A stretch of 64,000 nt of DNA. Origin: SLRI01 sp964402505 (GTDB taxonomy: Bacteria; Pseudomonadota; Alphaproteobacteria; Geminicoccales; Geminicoccaceae). This document shows positions 23,476-32,291 of this stretch, one piece after another. The stretch's first letter is position 1; each line of letters begins with the position of its first letter. The notes under the pieces are model-generated. The model searched no databases and was not told the origin of the DNA. It saw only the letters and a list, made by a program, of their open reading frames with translations. A program made the position numbers and the translations under genes. The DNA is taken from positions 124,001-188,000 of the forward strand of contig CAYOCP010000003.1 in NCBI GenBank assembly GCA_964402505.1. Reading direction: 5' to 3'.

Positions 23476-24393
23476 ATGCTCCGGCTCTACCGGGCGATCT
23501 GGCAGGTCAGCCGCAAGGAGCAGCTGCTGCTGATCCTGCTCTCGCTTCTGGTCGCGAGCCTCGCCGCGGTCCCGCTCAAGTTCCAGCAGCTCGTCATCAA
23601 CACCCTGGTGGAGGCCGGCACGCTCGCCCGCCTCGCCTGGCTCTGCGCCGGGTTCCTCGGCGTGGTGCTGCTCAGCGCCGGCCTCAAGTTCCTCCTCAAC
23701 CTGCGCATCTCGGTCCTGGGCGAGCGCATCGTGCTTCTGATGCGCGAGCGGCTCTACGGCAACGCCGTGCACGACACGCGCGAGGCCGGGGCGGCGGCGC
23801 CCAAGCGCGGCACGCTGGTGACCATGCTCACCGCCGAGGCCGAGGGCGTGGGTTCCTTCGCCGGCTCGGCCGTCGCCGCTCCGCTTCTGCAGATCGGCAC
23901 GCTTTTGAGCGTGCTCGCCTTCGTCTTCGTGCAGCAGCCGGGGCTCGGCATCGTCGTCGCCGCCGTCGTCGTGCCGCAGGCGGTCATCGTGGTGGCGCTG
24001 CAGAACCGCATCAATCTCGAGGTGCGGGTCCGCGTTCAGGTGCTGCGGGACGCCTCGGACCGCATCTCGCAGAGCGATCTCGAGGCAGTGGATGCGGCCG
24101 TGGCCGAGGACTTCCACCTCGCTTTCGAGATCAGACGGCGGATCTTCGCGCTCAAGCTCGGCGTCAAGCTGGTTCTCGGTGCCATCACCGGCCTGGGTGC
24201 GGTGACGATCCTCTTTCTCGGCGGCTGGTTCGTCTTGCAGGGCCGGACCGATGTCGGCACGGTGGTGGCCAGCCTCTCCGGCCTCGCGCGCATCGACGGC
24301 CCCTGGCGCGAGCTGATCCGCTTCTTTCGTCAGGCGAGCACGGTCAGGGTCAAGTACGAGATGCTGGTCGAGGCGCTGGCGCGGCGCGGTTGA
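23476..24393 (+). CDS. stand-alone ABC exporter transmembrane domain (no ATPase domain)
   Basis: This 305-residue protein matches only the six-helix membrane domain of type I ABC exporters: YRAIWQVSRKEQLLLILLSLLVA, FQQLVINTLVEAG, FLLNLRISVLGERIVLLMRERLY, then a final helix pair ending in VRVKYEMLVEAL. A normal exporter would continue with a linker and a nucleotide-binding domain, but the stop comes directly after the last helix. The downstream bases are not a frameshifted ATPase; an EF-hand gene follows. It starts 7 bp after the hydrolase stop, so they probably act together. It may need an ATPase encoded elsewhere, or have a non-transport role. Confidence 0.8.
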   Translation: MLRLYRAIWQVSRKEQLLLILLSLLVASLAAVPLKFQQLVINTLVEAGTLARLAWLCAGFLGVVLLSAGLKFLLNLRISVLGERIVLLMRERLYGNAVHDTREAGAAAPKRGTLVTMLTAEAEGVGSFAGSAVAAPLLQIGTLLSVLAFVFVQQPGLGIVVAAVVVPQAVIVVALQNRINLEVRVRVQVLRDASDRISQSDLEAVDAAVAEDFHLAFEIRRRIFALKLGVKLVLGAITGLGAVTILFLGGWFVLQGRTDVGTVVASLSGLARIDGPWRELIRFFRQASTVRVKYEMLVEALARRG

Positions 24394-24474
24394 GCGCGCT
24401 GCCGGCTTGCCGCCCGACCTCGCCCCGCCTATTGACGTGAGGGCGAGCGCAACCGAGAGAGGGGCCCGAGGCTC

Positions 24475-24924
24475 ATGCATGCGACACGCGAGGCCGGCAA
24501 TTCGCCGGCGGGTTGGGCCGTGGCGGCCCTTGTCCTCGCCACCATTCTCGCTTCGGCCCCGCCGGCCGCCGCACAGCGCAGCGGCATGTCCCAGGCCCTC
24601 GAGCAGGAGCGCATGGCCTTCGAGATCGCCGACACCGACGGCGACATGCTGATCAGCGAGGGCGAGTTCGCCCGCGACGCGGCGGCCGGCTTCAGCTCCC
24701 TCGACACCGACGGCAGCGGAACGCTGACGCCGGCCGAGCTCGGCCCGCACGATCCGGCCCTCTTCGCCCGGATCGACACGAATCGCGACGGTCTGCTCAC
24801 CTTCGACGAGGTCATGGCCTACAAGATGAAGGCGTTCAAGGCGGCCGACTCGAACGGCGACGACCAGCTCTCCTTCGACGAGATGGTGAAGGCGGCCGAG
24901 GCCCAGGCGGGAGCAGGCGGATGA
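24475..24924 (+). CDS. secreted EF-hand calcium-binding protein
   Basis: This 149-residue protein has a signal peptide (AVAALVLATILASAPPAAAQ) and four EF-hand loops in two pairs: DTDGDMLISEGE, DTDGSGTLTPAE, DTNRDGLLTFDE and DSNGDDQLSFDE. All show the DxDxDG-like pattern and an acidic residue at position 12, so calcium binding is likely. It would be periplasmic or secreted. Its stop overlaps the start of the next small lipoprotein gene by 4 bp (ATGA), so the two are coupled. The specific role is unknown. Confidence 0.88.
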   Translation: MHATREAGNSPAGWAVAALVLATILASAPPAAAQRSGMSQALEQERMAFEIADTDGDMLISEGEFARDAAAGFSSLDTDGSGTLTPAELGPHDPALFARIDTNRDGLLTFDEVMAYKMKAFKAADSNGDDQLSFDEMVKAAEAQAGAGG

Positions 24925-25337
24925 GCAGGATCACGGGCGTGCGTGGCACCTCCCTGGCGATGGCCGCATTGGCGGGCCTCCTGACCCTCTCGCTCGCCGC
25001 CTGCGAAGGCGGCGGTGGTGGCACGAGCTCCGCGGGCATGGGCACGGTCGGCGGTGCCGCCGTCGGCGCCGGTGCGGGCCGGCTGCTCTTCGGCAACAGC
25101 ACGACCGGCATGCTGATCGGCGCCGGCGTCGGCGGCCTCGCCGGCAACATGACCCTCGACCGGCAGGCCGAGGAGCGCCGGGCGCAGGAGCAGCAGGCCG
25201 CGCAGGACGCGGCGATGCGCCGCCAGCTCGACTTCGAGCGGCAGCAGGCGCTGCAGGCCGAGGAGACGCGGCGCCAGATCGAGGAGCAGCGGCTGTTCGA
25301 CGAGTGGCGGCGCCAGCAGGGCATCTCCTCACCGTAG
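24921..25337 (+). CDS. glycine-zipper lipoprotein
   Basis: This 138-residue protein has a lipoprotein signal ending in the lipobox LAAC (Cys28). A glycine-zipper stretch follows (GTVGGAAVGAGAGRLLFGNSTTGMLIGAGVGGLAGN), of the kind seen in outer-membrane lipoproteins of the Gly-zipper 2TM group. The C-terminal half is a charged Gln/Arg/Glu-rich coiled coil (ERRAQEQQAAQDAAMRRQ). It starts at 24921, overlapping the EF-hand stop. It is likely an envelope structural or stress protein; the function is not established. Confidence 0.8.
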   Translation: MSRITGVRGTSLAMAALAGLLTLSLAACEGGGGGTSSAGMGTVGGAAVGAGAGRLLFGNSTTGMLIGAGVGGLAGNMTLDRQAEERRAQEQQAAQDAAMRRQLDFERQQALQAEETRRQIEEQRLFDEWRRQQGISSP

Positions 25338-25434
25338 GAGCCCGTCCGCAAGCGCCTCTCGGCAAAAACGCATTGCCCAGCCTCGCGCGCGGTGTCACCT
25401 TTTGCGCCGCAAGGTCGGGGATGCGAAAACGGGC

Positions 25435-25947
25435 ATGCCACGGGCGGTGAGGCTCTACGTGCGCTGGGTCGAGGCGGTGAACCGCGTCGTCGGCCGCATC
25501 GCCATGCTGCTCGTCATCCTGATGATCGCCATCCTGCTCTATTCGTCGATCGCGCGCACGGTCTTCAACCTGCCGCCCGCCTGGGTCGTCGAGATGGCCC
25601 AGTTCCTGCTCGTCGCCTACTATCTCCTCGGCGGCGGCTACTCCATGCAGCTCGACGCCCACGTCCGCATGGATCTCTTCTACTCGCGCTGGCTGCCCGA
25701 GAAGCGCGCCTTCATCGATACCCTCACCGCCTTCTGCCTGATCTTCTATCTGGTCGTCCTGCTCTGGGGCGGGATTTCGAGCACCGAGTACGCCATCCAG
25801 TACGGGCAGAAGAACTACTCCGCCTGGGCGCCGCCTCTGGCCCCGATCAAGATCCTCATGGTGATCGGCATCGTCCTCATGCTGCTGCAGGCGGTGGCCG
25901 TCTTCTTTCGTGACCTGGCGAGGGTGCGGGGCGAGGAATTGCCTTGA
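25435..25947 (+). CDS. TRAP transporter small permease (DctQ type)
   Basis: This is the four-helix small membrane subunit of a tripartite ATP-independent periplasmic transporter, 170 residues from the ATG at 25435; a TTG at 25402 is possible. Four hydrophobic segments are visible: IAMLLVILMIAILLYSS, MAQFLLVAYYLLGGG, LTAFCLIFYLVVLLWG and ILMVIGIVLMLLQAVAVF. The motif GGGYSMQLDAHVRMD after helix 2 is typical of DctQ. Its stop overlaps the start of the large permease (TTGA), so the subunits are translationally coupled. Confidence 0.92.
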   Translation: MPRAVRLYVRWVEAVNRVVGRIAMLLVILMIAILLYSSIARTVFNLPPAWVVEMAQFLLVAYYLLGGGYSMQLDAHVRMDLFYSRWLPEKRAFIDTLTAFCLIFYLVVLLWGGISSTEYAIQYGQKNYSAWAPPLAPIKILMVIGIVLMLLQAVAVFFRDLARVRGEELP

Positions 25948-27266
25948 GCTACCAGCTCATCGCGATCCTGATGTTCGCCGGCATGATGCTCCTGCTGCTG
26001 ACCGGGCAGCGGGTCTTCGGCGCCATCGGCTTCGTCGCCGCCCTGGCCTCGCTCCTGCTCTGGGGCGACGGGGCGGCGGAGATGCCGTTCAACGCCGCCA
26101 TGCAGGTGATGAACTGGTACCCGCTCCTGACCCTGCCGCTCTTCGTCTACATGGGCTACATGCTCTCGGAGAGCGGCATCGCCAACGACCTCTACGACAT
26201 GTTCCACATCTGGTCGGGCGGGGTCGCGGGCGGGCTCGCCATCGGCACCGTGCTGCTCATGGTCGTGATCTCGGCAATGAACGGGCTTTCGGTCGCCGGC
26301 CTCGCCATCGGCGCCACCATAGCGCTCCCCGAGATGCTGCGTCGCGGCTACGACAAGGTCATGGTGACCGGCGTCATCCAGGCCGGAAGCTCGCTCGGCA
26401 TCCTGGTGCCGCCCTCGGTCGTGCTCGTGCTCTACGGCATGATCGCCCGCCAGCCGATCGACCAGCTCTGGCTGGCCGGCGCCTTTCCCGGGCTGCTCAT
26501 GGCCGGCTTCTTCATCGGCTACGTGGCGCTCCGCTGCGGGTTGCGGCCGGGTCTCGGCCCGGCCCTGCCGGCGGCCGAGCGGCAGATCGGCTGGCTTGCC
26601 CGGCTGCGCCTGCTGCGGGCCGGCATCCTGCCGCTTCTCATCTTCTTCCTGATGACCGGCCTCTTCCTCATGGGCGTCACCAGCCTCGTCGAGAGCTCGG
26701 CTGTGGGCGCCACCGCGGCGACCATGGCGGCCCTGATCCGCCGCCGGCTGACCCTCCACGTGCTCGAGGAGACGATCAGGAAGACGCTCGCCGTCTCCTG
26801 CATGTTCCTCTGGATCATCATGGCGGCCCTGTGCTTCGGCGCCGTCTTCGACGGGCTCGGGGCGCAGCGGGCGCTCAAGGGGCTCTTCCTCGACGAATGG
26901 GGGCTCAGTCCCTGGATGGTCCTCGTCCTGATGCAGCTCTCGTTCATCGTCATGGGGATGTTCCTCGACGACACCGCCATGCTGGTGATCGTGGCACCGC
27001 TCTACGTGCCGCTCAGCGTGGCCCTCGGCTTCGATGCCATCTGGTACGGCGTGCTCTACACCATCACCTGCCAGATCGCCTACATGACGCCACCCTTCGG
27101 CTACAATCTGTTCCTGATGCGGGCCATGGCGCCGCCGGAGGTGACGCTCGCCGACATCTACCGCTCGATCGTGCCGTTCGTCCTGATCATGGTGCTCACC
27201 CTCGTCACCGTCATGATCTTTCCCGATATCGCGCTCTGGCTGCCGACGTGGTACGCCGGACGCTGA
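25944..27266 (+). CDS. TRAP transporter large permease (DctM type)
   Basis: This is the 440-residue, multi-helix subunit that forms the sodium-coupled transport path. It starts with TTG at 25944, overlapping the small-permease stop. Family features include LTLPLFVYMGYMLSESGIANDLY near the start, IQAGSSLGILVPPSVVLVLYG (the conserved GILIPPS element), and LGMFLDDTAMLVI-type and ITCQIAYMTPPFGYNLF motifs near the C-terminus. Together with the binding protein 47 bp downstream it forms a complete DctQ-DctM-DctP operon. The substrate, probably an organic acid, is not predictable from sequence. Confidence 0.94.
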   Translation: MSYQLIAILMFAGMMLLLLTGQRVFGAIGFVAALASLLLWGDGAAEMPFNAAMQVMNWYPLLTLPLFVYMGYMLSESGIANDLYDMFHIWSGGVAGGLAIGTVLLMVVISAMNGLSVAGLAIGATIALPEMLRRGYDKVMVTGVIQAGSSLGILVPPSVVLVLYGMIARQPIDQLWLAGAFPGLLMAGFFIGYVALRCGLRPGLGPALPAAERQIGWLARLRLLRAGILPLLIFFLMTGLFLMGVTSLVESSAVGATAATMAALIRRRLTLHVLEETIRKTLAVSCMFLWIIMAALCFGAVFDGLGAQRALKGLFLDEWGLSPWMVLVLMQLSFIVMGMFLDDTAMLVIVAPLYVPLSVALGFDAIWYGVLYTITCQIAYMTPPFGYNLFLMRAMAPPEVTLADIYRSIVPFVLIMVLTLVTVMIFPDIALWLPTWYAGR

Positions 27267-27313
27267 ACGTGGCCGGCAGGTGACCGGCCCGCGCAACCAG
27301 GGAGACCGGAGCC

Positions 27314-28366
27314 ATGACCAATCGACGCCAGATGCTCGGCAAGGCCGGCATCGCGACGGCCGCGGCGGTCGGTGCCGCGAGCTTTCCGGCACCCTACGTC
27401 AAGGCGCAAGGGCCCATCCGCTGGCGGCTGCAGACCTATGCCGGCGCTGCCTTGGCCGAGCACGTCATCAAGCCCTCCATCGACCAGTTCAACAAGATCG
27501 CCAATGGCGAGATGGAGATCGAGCTCTACTTCGCCGACCAGCTCGTGCCGACGCCCGAGCTCTTCCGCGCCGTCCAGCAGGGCACCATCGACGCGGTGCA
27601 GAGCGACGACGATTCGATCGGCGCTCCCGTCGACGTCTCGGTCTTCGGCGGCTACTTCCCCTTCGCGTCCCGCTATTCCCTCGATGTTCCCGTGCTCTTC
27701 AAGTATTACGGGCTGCAGGAGATCTGGGAGGAGGCGTACGGCGAGATCGAGGGCGTCACCTGGCTCTCGGCGGGATCATGGGATCCCTGCAACTTCATCA
27801 CCCGCGAGCCGATCCGCAGCATCGACGATCTGCAGGGCAAGCGCGTCTACACCTTTCCGACCGCCGGCCGTTTCCTGACGCAGTTCGGCGTCATCCCGGT
27901 CACCGTGCCGTACGAGGACGTGCAGGTGGCGCTGCAGACCCGCGAGCTCGACGGCGTCGCTTGGTGCGGCATCACCGAAGCCTACACCGTGGGTTGGGCC
28001 GACGTCACCAGCTACTACCTCACCAACAACATCTCCGGCGCCTGGATCGGCTCCTACTTCGCCAACACCGAGCGCTGGAACGAGCTGCCCGACCACCTCA
28101 AGGAGCTGTTCCGGGCCAGCATGCAATCCTCGCACTACTACCGCCAGTACTGGTACTGGTGGGGCGAGGCCTACTACCGCACCACCGGCGGCAAGCTGGA
28201 GCTGACCACCATCCCCGAAGCCGAATGGACGCGGATCGAGGAGGCGGCCCAGACCTTCTGGGACGAGATCGCCGCCGAGAGCGACCGCAACGCCCGCGTC
28301 ATCGCCATCATCAAGGACTATCGCGCCAAGATGATCGCCGCCGGACCGCCCTATCGTTATGGCTGA
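27314..28366 (+). CDS. TRAP transporter periplasmic substrate-binding protein (DctP type)
   Basis: This 350-residue solute receptor has a twin-arginine-like signal (NRRQMLGKAG then AAAVGAASFPAPYVKA), which suggests export after folding. The mature part shows DctP-family elements: WRLQTYAGAALAEHV, a PTPELFRAVQQGTIDAVQ segment, IDDLQGKRVYTFP, and VALQTRELDGVAWCG. The family's ligand-carboxylate Arg probably lies in LQGKR. The WYWWGEAYYRTTGGK stretch resembles receptors for 2-oxoacids or aromatic acids, but this is only a hint. It is the last gene of the TRAP operon. Confidence 0.93.
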   Translation: MTNRRQMLGKAGIATAAAVGAASFPAPYVKAQGPIRWRLQTYAGAALAEHVIKPSIDQFNKIANGEMEIELYFADQLVPTPELFRAVQQGTIDAVQSDDDSIGAPVDVSVFGGYFPFASRYSLDVPVLFKYYGLQEIWEEAYGEIEGVTWLSAGSWDPCNFITREPIRSIDDLQGKRVYTFPTAGRFLTQFGVIPVTVPYEDVQVALQTRELDGVAWCGITEAYTVGWADVTSYYLTNNISGAWIGSYFANTERWNELPDHLKELFRASMQSSHYYRQYWYWWGEAYYRTTGGKLELTTIPEAEWTRIEEAAQTFWDEIAAESDRNARVIAIIKDYRAKMIAAGPPYRYG

Positions 28367-28441
28367 GAGAGGTCAGGAAACCGGGCGGGGCGGCTTCCTC
28401 TCCACGCCCCACTGGATGTCGGGAGGCGTGCCCACAGGTGC

Positions 28442-28866
28442 GGGAAGATCGACCCGCCGGCCGAGCCCGAAGCTTTCACCCGAGATTGCGTGAGCAGCGG
28501 CCGCTGCAGCGACACGAATGACGTCGTCCGCGTCGCCCTCCGCCGGCTGCAGGACGCCGCGCGGTGCCGCAACAGCTTCAATGCCACGCTGGCTGAAACA
28601 CGCGACGAAGCCGATCGCGACGGAACCTTCGACCTCGAGAGCATGCTCGCGGAAGCTGACGCGATCTTCGTGCTCCGATCAGGCGATCACCAGAGCTTGA
28701 CGAAGGCGCAGCTCGACCCGCGCGCCCGTCGCGACTTGCCGCAGTCGCCCGGCTCGTCCGCGACGATCCAGCCGCGGCGCGGGCACTGCGAGATGCCGTG
28801 ACCCGCGCTCGGCGCGGCTTCCTCGCATCGCCCCGAGACGTGGTCGGTCGCGCGTGGTCTTGAGGG
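28442..28866 (+). pseudogene. degenerate parDE-like toxin-antitoxin module
   Basis: A frame without a good start reads PEAFTRDCVSSGRC, then SDTNDVVRVALRRLQD, then a helical tail ending at LAEADAI. This matches ParD antitoxins (EAFIRE-VASGRY-SASEVVREALRLLE). The same frame runs on into LTKAQLDPRARRDL, the start of ParE toxins. After a frameshift near 28733-28747 it continues as LAAVARLVRDDPAAARALRDAV, the next part of ParE, then breaks off at a stop at 28866. The antitoxin runs into the toxin and the toxin is frameshifted and truncated, so the module is dead. This also explains the gene-free 585-bp gap. Confidence 0.6.
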
Positions 28867-28951
28867 TCGTGTCGGGGCGGCGTAACTGTGGTCGTGCAGG
28901 CCGGTCCCGCCTCGGGCGGCTGGATGGACAGGGCGTGGAGCGGGACGGGCG

Positions 28952-29926
28952 ATGGAGTTCAAGGACTATTACAAGATCATCGGCGTCGCCGAGGACGCGT
29001 CGACCGACGAGATCAAGAAGGCCTATCGCAAGCTCGCCCGCGAGCATCACCCGGACCTGAACAAGGGCGACGGCTCGGCCGAGCGCTTCAAGGAGGTGGG
29101 CGAGGCCTACGAGGTGCTCAAGGACCCGGCGAAGCGGGCGGAATACGACGAGATCCGCAAGTTCGGCGCACGCCAGGGCGGGCAGTTCCGGCCGCCGCCG
29201 GGCTGGCAGCCGAAGGCCGGGTTCGGCGATGGCGGCCATGGAGATGCCGGCTCCGCCGACTTCAGCGAGTTCTTCCACTCGATGTTCGGCGAGGGCACGG
29301 CCGGCCCGAATCGTCGGCACGCCGGCGGCCGGGCGCGGTCCGGCGGCGTCCGGTTCGCCATTCCGGGCGAGGACATCCACTACCGGATCAGGGTGGGGCT
29401 CGAGGATTCGTTCCATGGCGCCAGCCGCACCTTGACGCTGCAGACGCACCGCTTCGACGAGGAGGGCCACGTCCTGCCCGAGACGAGGACGCTCAACGTG
29501 AAGATCCCCAAAGGTGTCACGGACGGGCAGATGATCCGGCTGAGGGGGCAGGGGGGTGCCGGCTTCGGCGACGCGCCGAACGGCGACCTCTATCTCGAGG
29601 TCGAGCTCGAGCCGCACCCGCTCTTCACGGTCGAGGGCAAGGATGTGAGCCTGGTCCTGCCGGTCGCCCCATGGGAGGCCGGGCTCGGCGCCACGGTGAA
29701 GGTGCCCACCCTGGGCGGGCCCGTCAGCCTCGCCATCAAGCCGGGGGCGCAGGCCGGACAGCGGTTGCGCCTCGCCGGCCGCGGCCTGCCCGGCAAGCCG
29801 CCCGGCGACCAGTACGTGGTCCTCAAGATCGTGATGCCGAAGGTCGGGGGCGGCGAGGACGAGGCGCTTCTGCATAAGATGCGCGAGCAAATGGGCTTCA
29901 ACCCGCGCGAAACCCTCGGAGTCTGA
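28952..29926 (+). CDS. cbpA: DnaJ-class co-chaperone CbpA (curved-DNA-binding protein)
   Basis: CbpA is an Hsp40 that stimulates DnaK through its J domain and in E. coli also binds curved DNA. The 324-residue protein has an N-terminal J domain (DYYKIIGVAEDASTDEIKKAY) with HPD in REHHPDLNKG and a Gly/Phe-rich linker with Arg-Pro stretches. Two C-terminal beta domains follow (EDIHYRIRVGLEDSFHGASRTL; GDLYLEVELEPHPLF). There is no zinc-finger region, separating it from DnaJ. The cbpM modulator gene starts 3 bp downstream, confirming identity. Confidence 0.93.
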   Translation: MEFKDYYKIIGVAEDASTDEIKKAYRKLAREHHPDLNKGDGSAERFKEVGEAYEVLKDPAKRAEYDEIRKFGARQGGQFRPPPGWQPKAGFGDGGHGDAGSADFSEFFHSMFGEGTAGPNRRHAGGRARSGGVRFAIPGEDIHYRIRVGLEDSFHGASRTLTLQTHRFDEEGHVLPETRTLNVKIPKGVTDGQMIRLRGQGGAGFGDAPNGDLYLEVELEPHPLFTVEGKDVSLVLPVAPWEAGLGATVKVPTLGGPVSLAIKPGAQAGQRLRLAGRGLPGKPPGDQYVVLKIVMPKVGGGEDEALLHKMREQMGFNPRETLGV

Positions 29927-29929
29927 GAG

Positions 29930-30265
29930 ATGGCAGGCGACGACGAAGTGTTGATCGGCGAGCTCGTGGACGAGACCGCCAGGATCAGCCTCGACGAGCT
30001 CGGCGCACTCTGCGGCGTGCGCGCCGAGAGCCTTGTCGAGATGGTCGAGGCGGGGGTCATCCGCGCGGAAGGGGACGAACCTCGGATCTGGCGCTTCTCC
30101 GCGGTCGCCGTCATGCGCTCGAGGAAGGCGCTGCGGCTGCGGCGCGACCTCGATATCAACCTGCCCGGCCTCGCCGTGACCCTCGACCTGCTCGACCGGG
30201 TCGAAGCCCTGCAGGGCGAGCTGAAGGCGCTGCGGCAGCGCCTCGCGAGGCTGCAGGACGACTGA
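29930..30265 (+). CDS. cbpM: CbpM-type modulator of CbpA
   Basis: This 111-residue MerR_2-type helix-turn-helix protein matches CbpM, which binds the CbpA J domain and restrains its co-chaperone and DNA-binding activity. It has a DNA-binding-like half (RISLDELGALCGVRAESLVEMVEAGVI) and a C-terminal helical half (RRDLDINLPGLAVTLDLLDRVEALQGEL) ending in a leucine-rich coil. The pairing with cbpA, 3 bp upstream, is the classic operon. It ends 31 bp before the convergent htpX stop. Confidence 0.9.
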   Translation: MAGDDEVLIGELVDETARISLDELGALCGVRAESLVEMVEAGVIRAEGDEPRIWRFSAVAVMRSRKALRLRRDLDINLPGLAVTLDLLDRVEALQGELKALRQRLARLQDD

Positions 30266-30296
30266 AGGCGCCGAGCGGCCGAAGGGTGCTTCGGGA

Positions 30297-31292
30297 TCAG
30301 TACCAGAAGCCGGGCCAGCGATAGCGGGGCGCGCCGCCGATCGCCAGATCGGGCGGCAGACGATGCGCGAAGTGGCCGGTCGGCCGCACCGCCCCCGCAT
30401 CGGTGCCGCGGAGCTCGAGCAGACGCTCGATACGCTGCGCGGTCGGCGGGTGGCTGCGGAGCAGGGAGGGCTCGGGCATGCGCCGGCCGGGCAGCAGGAT
30501 CTCCTCCCAATAGGCGCCCTGGTAGCGATCGAGCTTGCGAAGTGCCGAGGCGAGACCGGCCGGATCCCCGGTCAGGGTCACGGCCTCGAGATCGGCGTCG
30601 AACTCGCGCGCCCGCGAGAGGGCGAGCTGCAAAAGGCTGCCCACGGTGGGCGCCAGGATCAGCACGACGAGGGTCAGGAGCGGCACGGGCGCGATGCCGA
30701 GCAGCAGCAGGGGCAGGCTGAAGAGGGCCAGCAGGATGCCCATGGTGGCGAGCAGGCTGGTCAGCCGGCTCATCATGTCGGCGAGCGCCATGAGCCAGAG
30801 GTCGTTGTTCCGCACATGGCTGATCTCGTGCGCCAGCACGCCCTGGAGCTCGCGGGCGTCGAGGGCGCGCATGAGGCCGGCGGTGACGCCGATCGCGGCA
30901 TCGCGGCTGCTGCCGACGGCAAAGGCGTTCAGGGTCGATGACGGCAGGAGATGGAGCCGGGGCACGTGCTCGAGGCCGGCCCGGGCCGCGAGCGCCTCGA
31001 CCAGCGCCACGCCTTCGGGAAAGCTCCGGCGGTCGAGTGGCCGCGCCCGGTAGGCCCGCATCACCCAGTCCGGCGCCACGCCCGGCGAGAGAAGAAAGCC
31101 CAAGAGCCCGCCGCCCATCGCCCAGAAGGCCACCTCGGTGCCCCAGAGGCTCCAGGCCGAGAGCCAGAGAATGCCGGCCATGCCGGCGAGGAGGAGGACC
31201 GAATGCAGCCAGTTGCGCAGCTTGTGCCGACGCCTCGCGGCGGTGTCGAAAGGGGGCCGGCGTGGCGGTGGCGGGCGAAGGATCCTCTGCAT
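30297..31292 (-). CDS. htpX: HtpX-like membrane zinc metalloprotease (M48)
   Basis: HtpX degrades misfolded inner-membrane proteins. The 331-residue protein has two N-terminal membrane helices (SVLLLAGMAGILWLSAW; AFWAMGGGLLGFLLSPG), the M48 stretch AFAVGSSRDAAIGVTAGLM, the zinc motif HEISH at residues 155-159, two more membrane segments, and the Glu ligand motif REFDADLEAV. A C-terminal HPPTAQRIERL follows, as in M48 proteases. The Arg/Pro-rich first 25 residues are unusual. Lying next to cbpA-cbpM, it forms a protein-quality-control neighbourhood, though on the opposite strand. Confidence 0.9.
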   Translation of the reverse strand: MQRILRPPPPRRPPFDTAARRRHKLRNWLHSVLLLAGMAGILWLSAWSLWGTEVAFWAMGGGLLGFLLSPGVAPDWVMRAYRARPLDRRSFPEGVALVEALAARAGLEHVPRLHLLPSSTLNAFAVGSSRDAAIGVTAGLMRALDARELQGVLAHEISHVRNNDLWLMALADMMSRLTSLLATMGILLALFSLPLLLLGIAPVPLLTLVVLILAPTVGSLLQLALSRAREFDADLEAVTLTGDPAGLASALRKLDRYQGAYWEEILLPGRRMPEPSLLRSHPPTAQRIERLLELRGTDAGAVRPTGHFAHRLPPDLAIGGAPRYRWPGFWY

Positions 31293-31388
31293 GGCGGAGA
31301 TTTAGGCCATCGGCCATTCATGACCAACGGCGGATTGATCCGGGCCTTTGGACCTGCGACAACATCCGGCGGAGCGGGGAGAAAGGCC

Positions 31389-32291
31389 GTGTCGAAGCCG
31401 CGGATCGTCGGGGTGGACTGGGGGACTTCGAGCCTGCGCGCGGCGCTGCTCGGCCCGGATGGCACCATCGAGGCCGAGCGGCGCTCGGCCGAGGGCATCC
31501 TGGGCGTGAGGAACGGGGCGTTCGCGACCGTGCTCCGGCGCGAGCTCACGGCACTCGACGCCCCGCCCGACCTGCCGATCGTCCTTTCCGGCATGATCAC
31601 CAGCCGGCAGGGCTGGCACGAATGCCCCTATCTCGCCTGCCCCGCGGATGCCGCGGCCCTGGCCGGCGCCCTCCGCCCCGCAAGCGAGCCCGGCCTCGGC
31701 CCGCTCCATTTCGTGACCGGCCTCGAGCACGAGGGACCGGACGGCCTGCCCGATGTGATGCGCGGCGAGGAGACCCAGATCATCGGCCAGGACGATCTCG
31801 CGCCGGGCGAGCTGGTCGTCCTGCCCGGCACCCACAGCAAATGGGTCGCGGTGGAGGGGGGACGGATCATGCGCTTTCGCACCTGGATGACGGGCGAGGT
31901 CTTCGCCGTGCTCAAGGCCCATTCCATCCTCGGCCGGCTGATGCGGGAGGGACCGCCGGACGAGTCCGGCTTCGCCAGAGGGGTCAGGTCCGGGCTCGAC
32001 GGGCCCGGTCTGCTCGGCCGCCTCTTCAGCGCCCGCACCCTGCCGCTCACCGGCCGCCTCGCCGAGGGGGCCGTCGCCGACTACCTCTCGGGGCTCCTGA
32101 TCGGCACGGAGATCGCCGAGGCGGTGGCGGCCGAGCGGCCGCGAGGTGTCGTCATCGTCGGCAGCGACGAGCTGACCGAGCGCTACGGCAAGGCGCTCGA
32201 CATCGCCGGTCTCGACCACCGGCCGGGCCGGCCACAGGCCGCCGCCCGCGGCCAATGGCGCATCGCCAGGGCGGCGGGGCTCGTGTCATGA
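31389..32291 (+). CDS. dgoK: 2-dehydro-3-deoxygalactonokinase DgoK
   Basis: DgoK phosphorylates 2-keto-3-deoxygalactonate in D-galactonate catabolism (De Ley-Doudoroff route). I chose the GTG at 31389, with GGAGAAAGG upstream, giving the family start SKPRIVGVDWGTSSLRAAL; the longer frame from 30951 is antisense to htpX. The 300-residue protein has the phosphate-1 motif GVDWGTSS, IVLSGMITSRQGWHECPYL, RGEETQIIG and VLPGTHSKWV, all characteristic of DgoK. Its stop overlaps the dgoA start (ATGA). Confidence 0.93.
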   Translation: MSKPRIVGVDWGTSSLRAALLGPDGTIEAERRSAEGILGVRNGAFATVLRRELTALDAPPDLPIVLSGMITSRQGWHECPYLACPADAAALAGALRPASEPGLGPLHFVTGLEHEGPDGLPDVMRGEETQIIGQDDLAPGELVVLPGTHSKWVAVEGGRIMRFRTWMTGEVFAVLKAHSILGRLMREGPPDESGFARGVRSGLDGPGLLGRLFSARTLPLTGRLAEGAVADYLSGLLIGTEIAEAVAAERPRGVVIVGSDELTERYGKALDIAGLDHRPGRPQAAARGQWRIARAAGLVS

